Shown: piece by piece, positions 17,070 through 23,904 of the stretch
Layout: each line of letters starts with the position of its first letter
Position numbering within the stretch: the stretch's first letter is position 1
Assembly: GCA_963831235.1 (NCBI GenBank)
Contig: CAWHPS010000013.1
Location: 1-26,375, forward strand
DNA length: 26,375 nucleotides
Direction: 5' to 3'
Origin: CAWHPS01 sp963831235
Lineage (GTDB): Bacteria > Fibrobacterota > OXYB2-FULL-49-7 > JAEUSG01
Translations under genes and position numbers: made by a program
The notes under the pieces: model-generated
The model's database searches: none
Told to the model about the DNA's origin: nothing
Seen by the model: the letters and a program-made list of their open reading frames with translations, nothing else

Positions 17070-17086
17070 AAGTATTCCTGTTTAAA

Positions 17087-18394
17087 TTATACTGAAAGGC
17101 GATCCAGACAATTGATGATGTGAATAAAAACCCTCGTTACGTGGAAGGGATCCTTGACAGGCAGTGCCACGATTTTATCTTCAGGTTCACCTTTGCGGTT
17201 ACGTATTTGAATCCACTCTCCCACGGCCTTGTCCGGATTGGGGAATGTTCTGAAAGTGTATTCGTGCATGCGCTGGAACCAATCCCAGAGTTTCGTGTCC
17301 CGCGTTTGCTCATAAGCCAGGGCGAGAGTATAAAGCGCCTCGCTATGCGGCCACCATAGCTTATTGTCCCAATTGTCCTTAAGTTTGGCAATCATTTCTT
17401 CTTTCGCAAGCTCGGAGGGTATATCGCCTCTTGGAACTCCGCCCTTATAATGAATGAACTGGGGTATGCCGCCGAACTCGGAATCCCAGGCAACATCAAG
17501 TGTCTTGAGAATAATCGGCACAACCTGTTTAAAAATACCTTTACGGCCCGTCTTGAGTCCGTTATGCATCATAAACCAGATATCTTCAAGCGTATGGCCG
17601 GGGTTTATATATTCACCAAGAATATTTTTTCGGGGTTTGTTATCATTGCCAATGAACTCGCGTATTAAATGATCAGGTTGTAGAAAATGGCCGAGCGTAT
17701 CCTGTATGCAGGCATCACTACGGCGCATTAAGTCTTCGGCAAGGGCTTTGTCCCCGAATAGTTTCGCGGTATCAGCGAATTCCTGATATGGCTCGTAACC
17801 CATCAAAAGGCCGTGCATTTTATAACCTTCTGGCACAGGATAGGGCCATGAGTGATAATTGCCTGAATCAAAACGGGCCGCAATACTTTTATAAAGCTCC
17901 TTGGCCCAGGCAAAGGCGCGCTTGTCGCCTGTGACCCGTGCATATTCGCTTATGCCGTACAACACAAAAGTGTCTGCATAAATACTCAAATCAAAAAATT
18001 CATTTTCCTTTTTCTCGCGTACCTGTCCGTTGGCATCAAGAAGGATTGGCGCGCCTTTGTCGGACATGATAAAAGCGCAGGCGCCACTAGGCAGCCGCAC
18101 ATTTTTCATAAGAAAATCCGCACCTGCTTTTGCCGCTGAAAGATATCTGTCAACATTATCCTTGGGGATTTTGCCTTTGTATTCGCTGTATAGCCTTGAA
18201 AGCATCCAGACAAACCTGCCCTGTGACCATGCGAACTTATGCTTATGCAGGAAAACAGTGCCGTCATTTGAAAAGCATGTAAAGAAGCCACCGTTTTCTT
18301 TATCTATACCATTCTTCATCCAGAATGGAAGGATATTTCCGAAAAGTTCATCCTTGTATATATCGGCCAGAGCGGCAAATTCACCTTTTTGCAT
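17087..18394 (-). CDS. AGE family (N-acylglucosamine 2-epimerase-like) sugar epimerase/isomerase
   Basis: A 435-residue (alpha/alpha)6-barrel protein. Characteristic segments are PFWMKNGIDKENGGFFTCF near residue 24, KHKFAWSQGRFVWMLSRLY near 51 and NPGHTLEDIWFMMHNG near 262. WWPHSEALYTLALAYE near 350 and DPFHVTRVFIH near the C terminus complete the set. The His residues in GHTLED, WWPHSE and FHVTR correspond to the catalytic His/Glu region of the family. Members interconvert N-acetylglucosamine/N-acetylmannosamine, mannose/fructose or cellobiose-type sugars; the exact substrate is open. It has no signal peptide. A good AAAGGAG lies 7 nt before the ATG. It leads a two-gene operon with the FNT channel. 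Confidence 0.87.
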   Translation of the reverse strand: MQKGEFAALADIYKDELFGNILPFWMKNGIDKENGGFFTCFSNDGTVFLHKHKFAWSQGRFVWMLSRLYSEYKGKIPKDNVDRYLSAAKAGADFLMKNVRLPSGACAFIMSDKGAPILLDANGQVREKKENEFFDLSIYADTFVLYGISEYARVTGDKRAFAWAKELYKSIAARFDSGNYHSWPYPVPEGYKMHGLLMGYEPYQEFADTAKLFGDKALAEDLMRRSDACIQDTLGHFLQPDHLIREFIGNDNKPRKNILGEYINPGHTLEDIWFMMHNGLKTGRKGIFKQVVPIILKTLDVAWDSEFGGIPQFIHYKGGVPRGDIPSELAKEEMIAKLKDNWDNKLWWPHSEALYTLALAYEQTRDTKLWDWFQRMHEYTFRTFPNPDKAVGEWIQIRNRKGEPEDKIVALPVKDPFHVTRVFIHIINCLDRLSV

Positions 18395-18491
18395 GATATG
18401 CTCCTTTAAAAGTTTTGAACCAATCCACTAACGAATATTTCCTTAATATAACTTTTCATGGGGTTTTCATTCAAACTTTGAAATTCTGAAA

Positions 18492-18700
18492 CCCTCACCC
18501 CCTGCCCCCTCTCCCATTTGACAATGAAATTTATTGAGGGGAGAGGGGGTGAAGATAAAATTTAAAATAGAGTTAATACAGAGACAGTTTTCATACGGAA
18601 ATTACTCATAACGTATAGTAATGACTACCTGTTTTATCTTCTCCCCTTCTCCCATCCATAATTATTTTATCAGATGGGAGAAGGGGCGGGGGATGAGGGT
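18492..18700. repeat. Composite GC-rich inverted-repeat element
   Basis: Four related arms occupy most of the 414-nt gap between the epimerase and the TIGR02147 gene. The left arm (18492-18517, CCCTCACCCCCTGCCCCCTCTCCCAT in part) pairs with GGGGAGAGGGGGTGAAG at 18538-18554. A second hairpin has CCCCTTCTCCCATC at 18642-18655 and its perfect 14-bp complement at 18673-18686. The outermost arms (18492-18517 and 18675-18699) are also inverted copies of each other, and the inner arms share TTTTATCTTC. The element is therefore symmetric at two scales, as in a MITE-like or REP-type repeat. No ORF lies within. It could also act as a bidirectional transcription barrier. Confidence 0.7.
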
Positions 18701-18808
18701 CTTATGTACCTCTCCCCCGTTTTCATTTGAAAACGAAAAATGGCTCCGAAACTCTTTATTGCTTGCGATTTTCCTGCTTTGTTTATAAGTTTATGGGTAA
18801 GGAGTAAT

Positions 18809-19660
18809 ATGCCGAACATTTGCGAATACACGGATTACCGAAAATACCTGAATGCTTATTACATTGAGACCAAAGAAAAGCATCCGGGTTTCTCTTACCA
18901 GGTATTTGCGCAAAAAGCCGGATTTAAAAGCAAAGGGTTCCTTTATCTTGTGCTACAGGGCAAGCGCCCCCTTTCAAGATCAAACATCCTCGGACTTTCG
19001 CAAGCCATGAAATTGGATAAATACCAGACCGACTATTTTGAAAACCTGGTGTCGTTTAATCAGGCAGCAACCCTGCAGGCACGCAGCCATTATTTTGAAA
19101 AGCTTTCATCCATTAAAACCACGGGCAAAAATATGTGGAACCCCCAATTGGTCCGGAATGAGCAATATGAATTCTACTCAAAACCCTATCACAGTACTGT
19201 ACGGGCGCTGATTGATCAGCGCCATTTCAAAGATGACTATGCCTGGCTTGCTAAAACAGTCAAACCCGCAATAACACCCAAGCAAGCCAGGTTGTCCGTT
19301 CAACTTCTGGCAAAGCTTGGCTTCATTAAAAAGCGGAAAGACGGCTCCTGGGAGGTTGCGGATAAAATCATCCTTACCCAGCCCGAAGTGGAGAGCCTTG
19401 CCATACAGAATTTTCACCGTGAAACAGGAGAGCTTGCATTAAAGGCCTTAAACGAACTGCCCAAGGACAAACGAAATATAACAGGTCTTACACTTGGAAT
19501 CTCATCCGATACTTATAAGACTGTTTGTGAGGAAATACAGGCTTTTCGCGAGAGACTCCTGCGTATTGCTGAAGCTGATGAAAAGGCGGATGCGGTTTAT
19601 CAGGTTAATTTTCAAGTCTTCCCAATGTCTTCAACGGATAAGAAGGGAGCGACAACATGA
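18809..19660 (+). CDS. TIGR02147 family putative regulator
   Basis: From the ATG at 18809 the product is about 283 residues, starting MPNICEYTDYRKYLNAYY. GGAG lies 4-5 nt upstream. An in-frame ATG at 18740 would add a 23-residue hydrophobic lead without a ribosome binding site. The N-terminal pattern (YTDYRKYL, FAQKAGFKSKGFLYLVLQGKRPLS, LGLSQAMKLDKYQTDYFENLVSFNQA) is the hallmark of TIGR02147, a paralogous family first noted in Fibrobacter succinogenes, with an HTH-like first third. The C-terminal part has a second helical domain (QARLSVQLLAKLGFIKKRKDGSWEV resembles a winged helix). The stop overlaps the lipoprotein ATG by 4 nt. DNA binding is inference; the family has no established function that I know of. 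Confidence 0.8.
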   Translation: MPNICEYTDYRKYLNAYYIETKEKHPGFSYQVFAQKAGFKSKGFLYLVLQGKRPLSRSNILGLSQAMKLDKYQTDYFENLVSFNQAATLQARSHYFEKLSSIKTTGKNMWNPQLVRNEQYEFYSKPYHSTVRALIDQRHFKDDYAWLAKTVKPAITPKQARLSVQLLAKLGFIKKRKDGSWEVADKIILTQPEVESLAIQNFHRETGELALKALNELPKDKRNITGLTLGISSDTYKTVCEEIQAFRERLLRIAEADEKADAVYQVNFQVFPMSSTDKKGATT

Positions 19661-20728
19661 ATAACATTTTATCCTCTCTTATTATTGTTTGTTGCGCTGT
19701 TTTTCTTTTCGAGGATTGCGGTAAAAAACCCACGGAGGTTTCAGGAACAGGTTCAGGTACCGGCAATGCCATGATTTCCGGCATGGTGATAGACAAATTC
19801 GGACAGCCGGCAGGCGGGCGCGATTGCAATCTTACGGCCATACGATTTTGTTAAAGACACATTAAACGGTACTGGACAAGCTGATGGCAAAAGCGCCGAG
19901 ACTCATCTTGACAATAAAGGACAATACTCTTTTAATGATATTGATACAGGCAAATACAATATTGAAATCAACAACGGCCGTCATGAAGCGGTACTGCGTA
20001 CCTTCAAACTTTCATCCGACGAACCGATATCTCTTACTGATACGCTAAAATCAACAGGTACATTTACCGGAACAATACAGGCAGCCGTACCTGATTCCGT
20101 TCGCTCAATTTATGTGGCAATTGTGGGTCTTGATAGAATTTCTCGCATTGACAGTCTTGGAATGTATGCTTTTGATGATTTGCCTGAAGGAAATTATAAT
20201 ATCAAAATCATCACCCCGCCCTCCTCATATATTCCAAGTGATTCCCTGACGTGTGAGGTAAAACCCAATCAAATAGATTCAGGCAAGGCTGTTTCACTTC
20301 TTCCGGCCATTCGCAGGCAGGACATAAACGTTTCAGCTTCGTTTATAGATACTGCCCTTCCGATTGCAACAATCAGGGATAGTTTCCTGCTGTTAATTGT
20401 AAGGAAACCCGATACCCTTGCATGGAACAGCTCCGATGCTGGAAATATTATTAATCCAACCAGCCTGAAAGCAAGCGGTCTTGGAAAAGAGCCTGTTGCC
20501 ATTACTCCATGCACAAATGCTGTGATTACATCTTTTGGAAATGGCGGATTCAATGTCCGCTGGCCAGTCATAAATATAAGCAGCAGCGCATCGGGCATTC
20601 ATATTTTCGCTGTTGTCAAACCTTCAGGAAACGGATATCAATATGTGAATATTATAGAAGCCAAGGATAACGGACCTTCGGGATTGCGTCTGGCCAACAA
20701 AAATCCCTGGGCGGTTATTCTGGAGTAA
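19657..20728 (+). pseudogene. Lipoprotein-like, carboxypeptidase-regulatory-domain protein with one frameshift
   Basis: The first frame encodes a signal-like MNNILSSLIIVCCAVFLFED, a cysteine, then GTGSGTGNAMISGMVIDKFGQPAGG, a typical start of a carboxypeptidase-regulatory-like beta-sandwich. After about 19816-19819 the protein continues one base later as AIAILRPYDFVKDTLNGT, then GQYSFNDIDTGKYNIEI, a second sandwich domain (SLGMYAFDDLPEGNYNIKI), and ends in ANKNPWAVILE. One extra base in GGCGGGCGC explains the break; repaired, the protein has 356 residues. The lipobox (FEDC) is not ideal, so lipidation is uncertain. The 4-nt overlap with the TIGR02147 gene suggests a regulator and envelope protein pair. 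Confidence 0.75.
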
Positions 20729-20730
20729 AC

Positions 20731-20767
20731 GCCCCCTCGATACGTACACCTTCAGTGGACTACTCGG
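20731..20767. repeat. Inverted copy of a palindromic repeat, left of the propeller gene
   Basis: Begins with GCCCCCTCGATACGT and ends with GGACTACTCGG. Its reverse complement matches the core of the hairpin at 23009-23044 with one indel and a few substitutions, mostly in the central stem. It starts 3 nt after the lipoprotein-like stop codon and is a degenerate hairpin. The two copies flank the 14-blade propeller gene in opposite orientation. Confidence 0.7.
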
Positions 20768-20847
20768 AGACTGTTGGGTATATCGGGAGGCAAGGCAAGA
20801 AAGTTGAATGGTAACAAATGCACAAACATTAACTAAAAGGAAACTGT

Positions 20848-22977
20848 ATGGAAAAGGTAAAATGGTTATTGCGTAACAGTGTTAGACTGTTGCTGGTGTT
20901 GTCAGTTGCGGTATTGGCGGGGACATGGACTAATTATGTAGGTACCAGACAGATAACTGCTATTGCTGTTGAGGGAAGTAACACGATTTGGTTTGGCCTA
21001 AATGGAGGAGGAGTGGTGGAGTGTGACACCAATGGCCAGATACGGAAAATATATACCACCACCCAGGGGTTGGCAGAATCTATTATCAATTCCATTGCCA
21101 TAGATAACCTGGGTAACAAGTGGTTTGGAACTGCTGATGATGGTGTATCAAAATTTGATGGAACCTCCTGGACAACATACTCTATAGCCCAAGGGTTAGT
21201 AAACAACATTATCAATTCCATTGCCGAAGACAAACAGGGCAACATGTGGTTTGGAACCGCTTTTAGTGGTGTATATAAATTTGATGGAACCACATGGACA
21301 ACCTATACTCGTGCACAGGGATTGGCAAACAATGGTGTCACGTCCATTGCCATAGACAGCCAGGGAAACAAGTGGTTTGGAACAGGTAGCGGTGTATCTA
21401 AATTTGATGGAACCACTTGGACTACCTATACCACTGCACAGGGATTAGCAAACAATGGTGTCACGTCCATTGCCATAGACAGCCAGGGAAACAAGTGGTT
21501 TGGAACAGGTAGCGGTGTATCTAAATTTGATGGAACCACTTGGACTACCTATACCACTGCACAGGGATTGGCAAACGATTATGTCACGTCCATCGCCATA
21601 GACAAGAAAGACAACAAGTGGTTTGGAAACAGATTCGGGGGCGGTGTATCGAAATTTGATGGCACAAATTGGACCTCATATACCACTGCTCAGGGATTGG
21701 CAACCAATTTTGTTACCTCCATTGCCATCGACAAGAATGGGAACCAATGGTTTGGAACTTATGACGGTGGTGCATCAAAATTTAATGGAACTACTTGGAC
21801 CACCTTTCTTTCCCAAGGTTTGCCAGACAATAATATCCAATCTATTGCCATAGACAGCGATGGTAACAAGTGGTTTGGAACTAATAGAGGAGGTGTATCG
21901 AAATTTGATGGAACCTCTTGGACAACCTATACCACTGCACAGGGATTGGCAAGCAATGGTGTCCTTTCTATTGCCATAGACAGCCAGGGAAACAAGTGGT
22001 TTGGAACTCAAGGAGGGGGTGTATCGAAATTTGATGACACAACATGGACAACCTATACCGCGGCACAAATATTCCCAGGCAGCTGGATGGTCAACTCCAT
22101 TGCCATAGACAACCATGGAAACAAGTGGTTTGGAACCGAAAGAGGTGTATCGAAATTTGATGGCATAACATGGACAACATATACCACTTCCCAAGGATTA
22201 GCAGATAATGCTGTCTATTCCATTGCCATAGATAGCGATGGTAACAAGTGGTTTGGAACTTGGGGCGGTGTGTCAAAATTTGATGGAACTAATTGGACCA
22301 CGTATACCACTACTCAGGGATTGGCAAGCAATGATATAACTTCCATTGCCATAGACAACGAAGACAACAAATGGTTTGGAACAGGTAGCGGTGTATCTAA
22401 ATTTGATGGAACCACATGGACAACTTATACCACAGCTCAGGGATTTTTAAACAATGGCGTCAATTCCATTTTTATTGACAGACAGGGTAACATTTGGTTT
22501 GGAACATCATACGGTGTCTCAAAATTTGATGGCACCACTTGGACAACATACTCTATAGCCCAAGGGTTAGTAGACAACTTTATCCAATCCATTGCCGTAG
22601 ATAAACAGGGCAACATGTGGTTTGGAACTGCTTTTAGCGGTGTATCAAAATTTGAAGAGGCTGATACCCGTGTTGAAAGCGCTGGTAATGCCCCCCCCCT
22701 CACTGATATGGTGGCGGACATCCTGCCAAACCCATGCAACCCGTCTACGCAAATCCGGCTAAGTATCCCTGTTGCCGGTCATGTCTCGGTTGACATTTTC
22801 AGCAGTTCGGGCAGGCAAATCTGTCGTCTTGCTGATGGAGCAATGGCAAGAGGACAACACACCGTTGCCTGGAATGGCAAAGAGGCCAATGGTCATGCCG
22901 CGGCTTCGGGTGTGTATATGGTAAGAGTCAATATCGGGAGCAAGAGCCTAACAAAAAGGCTGATGCTGATACGATAA
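20848..22977 (+). CDS. Secreted 14-blade beta-propeller protein with T9SS sorting-like tail
   Basis: A 709-residue protein with a signal-like N terminus (VRLLLVLSVAVLAG). Fourteen repeats of about 41 residues follow, each with the pattern I-D-x-x-G-N-x-WFGT, G-V-SKFDG, WTTYTTAQGL. This is the regulator-propeller (Reg_prop) repeat, and fourteen copies would make two seven-bladed propellers, as in the sensor half of hybrid two-component proteins. Here there is no membrane helix or kinase after the blades. Instead the protein ends in ILPNPCNPSTQIRLSI, VDIFSSSGRQICRL, HTVAWNGKEANG and GVYMVRVNIG, a FlgD-like T9SS sorting-type domain, so it is probably displayed or secreted. AAAGG precedes the ATG. 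Confidence 0.9.
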   Translation: MEKVKWLLRNSVRLLLVLSVAVLAGTWTNYVGTRQITAIAVEGSNTIWFGLNGGGVVECDTNGQIRKIYTTTQGLAESIINSIAIDNLGNKWFGTADDGVSKFDGTSWTTYSIAQGLVNNIINSIAEDKQGNMWFGTAFSGVYKFDGTTWTTYTRAQGLANNGVTSIAIDSQGNKWFGTGSGVSKFDGTTWTTYTTAQGLANNGVTSIAIDSQGNKWFGTGSGVSKFDGTTWTTYTTAQGLANDYVTSIAIDKKDNKWFGNRFGGGVSKFDGTNWTSYTTAQGLATNFVTSIAIDKNGNQWFGTYDGGASKFNGTTWTTFLSQGLPDNNIQSIAIDSDGNKWFGTNRGGVSKFDGTSWTTYTTAQGLASNGVLSIAIDSQGNKWFGTQGGGVSKFDDTTWTTYTAAQIFPGSWMVNSIAIDNHGNKWFGTERGVSKFDGITWTTYTTSQGLADNAVYSIAIDSDGNKWFGTWGGVSKFDGTNWTTYTTTQGLASNDITSIAIDNEDNKWFGTGSGVSKFDGTTWTTYTTAQGFLNNGVNSIFIDRQGNIWFGTSYGVSKFDGTTWTTYSIAQGLVDNFIQSIAVDKQGNMWFGTAFSGVSKFEEADTRVESAGNAPPLTDMVADILPNPCNPSTQIRLSIPVAGHVSVDIFSSSGRQICRLADGAMARGQHTVAWNGKEANGHAAASGVYMVRVNIGSKSLTKRLMLIR
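21313..21558 (+). repeat. Two adjacent near-identical 123-bp propeller repeats
   Basis: The units 21313-21435 and 21436-21558 each encode 41 residues and differ at a single base (TTG versus TTA, both Leu). The other blades of the gene are much more diverged, so this is a recent whole-blade duplication. Part of the same unit recurs near 22380-22415. The surrounding blades also share long exact blocks, for example between about 21182-21270 and 22553-22640. Confidence 0.9.
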
Positions 22978-22994
22978 GGGATGTTTACGCTGAA

Positions 22995-23053
22995 ACACCT
23001 GCCGGTCCCCGAGTAGTCCGCCAAAGGCGGACGTATCGAGGGGCGGCAGGTGT
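22995..23053. repeat. Long hairpin between the two propeller genes
   Basis: The outer arms ACACCTGCCG and CGGCAGGTGT are perfect complements. Inside them lies CCCCGAGTAGTCCGCC-AAA-GGCGGACGTATCGAGGGG, with a perfect 7-bp inner stem (GTCCGCC/GGCGGAC). The hairpin begins 17 nt after the propeller stop. It lacks a T run, so it is not a classic intrinsic terminator, though it could slow or end transcription or protect mRNA. Its core is the inverted partner of 20731-20767. Confidence 0.8.
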
Positions 23054-23131
23054 ATAAAGGGTGGCAGTTGTCGTAATGGCAAGAGAACTAAATGTTAATA
23101 AATGTATAAACTTTAACTGAAGGAGTCGGTT

Positions 23132-23695
23132 ATGCAGCAGGTAAAACGGTTATTGCGTAATAGCCTCAGAGTATTGCTGGTTTTGTCGATTGCGGTATTG
23201 GCAGGAACATGGACTAATTATACTGACACAAGGCTGATAAATGCGATTGCTTTTGAAGGCGATAACACGATATGGTTTGGAACTTCCGGGGGAGTTGTGG
23301 AGAGCGACACCAATTATCATATACGGAAAATATATACTTTGGCACAGGGGTTGGTATGCAACCAAGTTTATTCCATTGTTATTGACAACCATGGTAATAA
23401 ATGGTTTGGAACTAGGGGGAGCGGTGTATCGAAATTTGATGGTGTCAACTGGACAACCTATACCACAGCCCAAGGCTTGGCAAATAATTATGTCTATTCC
23501 ATGACTGCAGACCTCCAGGGTAACATATGGTTTGGAACTCATGGTGCTGTATCAAAATTTGATGGAACCAACTGGACCACCTATATATTTGCAGATGATT
23601 ATGTTAATTCCATTGCTATTGACAACGAAGGCAACAAGTGGTTTGGAACTTTGAGTGGTGTATCGAAATTTGCTATGACGCCAAAAAGCGGTTGA
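23132..23695 (+). pseudogene. Second propeller gene, truncated by an insertion sequence
   Basis: The first ~180 residues parallel the upstream propeller: a signal-like LLRNSLRVLLVLSIAVLAGTWTNY, then four Reg_prop repeats (WFGTSGG, WFGTRGSG, WFGTHG, WFGTLSG). In the fourth repeat the sequence breaks off at VSKF, exactly where the IS inverted repeat begins (about 23672-23678). The remaining AMTPKSG and the stop are IS-derived. The gene therefore lacks its later blades and its sorting tail. AAGGAG precedes the ATG. The leader upstream (about 23078-23131) is also homologous to that of the first propeller gene (20794-20847), so the two arose by duplication including regulatory sequence. Confidence 0.88.
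23678..23694 (+). repeat. Left terminal inverted repeat of the IS
   Basis: ACGCCAAAAAGCGGTTG is the exact reverse complement of the last 17 bases of the window. It sits immediately after the propeller codons break off. The true IS end could be a few bases further left (CTATG precedes it); the missing right flank prevents an exact call. Confidence 0.9.
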
Positions 23696-23802
23696 AAAGC
23701 GATTATCTTTTAATATGTCAACCATTTCTATAGAGGAATAGTTTATACGATACGACATACGGTTTTGTGATTGGTAGTACCGAGGCCTATTTTTTATTAA
23801 GT

Positions 23803-23836
23803 GCCGATTTCTTTTCAGAAGGAAACGGCTTTTTTA
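23803..23836 (+). terminator. Intrinsic terminator near the IS left end
   Basis: GCCG-A-TTTC and GAAACGGC form an 8-bp stem with one bulged base and a loop of about 10 nt, followed by six T. It points into the IS and lies upstream of the element's own promoter. It would stop transcripts entering from the interrupted propeller gene, a common device in insertion sequences to limit transposase expression. Confidence 0.7.
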
Positions 23837-23853
23837 TTTGCTTTAAAGGGCGC

Positions 23854-23888
23854 AGTATATTATATTAATATAGGCTATATAATATACT
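23854..23888 (+). promoter_or_regulatory. Palindromic promoter/operator of the IS genes
   Basis: AGTATATTATAT (23854-23865) and ATATAATATACT (23877-23888) are perfect 12-bp inverted repeats separated by 11 nt. The right arm contains a consensus -10 hexamer TATAAT (23878-23883), about 20 nt before the GTG start of the first IS ORF. No good -35 is visible. A dimeric repressor, possibly the first ORF product itself, could bind here and block transcription; this is inference. Confidence 0.6.
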
Positions 23889-23904
23889 ATGCCGAGGAGG
23901 TATT

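Noticed and set aside
21775..22739. Long antisense open frames inside the propeller gene
   Set aside because: They exist only because the repeated coding units keep the opposite strand open; their translations are repeats of no recognisable family and have no ribosome binding sites.
20848..22977. Regularly spaced near-identical repeats that could suggest a CRISPR array or tandem non-coding repeat
   Set aside because: The period is about 123 bp, always a multiple of three, and the repeats encode conserved propeller blades in one long open frame; there are no unique spacers between short identical repeats.
22995..23053. Intrinsic terminator of the propeller gene
   Set aside because: The hairpin is strong but lacks a T run on either side, and a diverged inverted copy lies at 20731, so a dispersed repeat is the better description.
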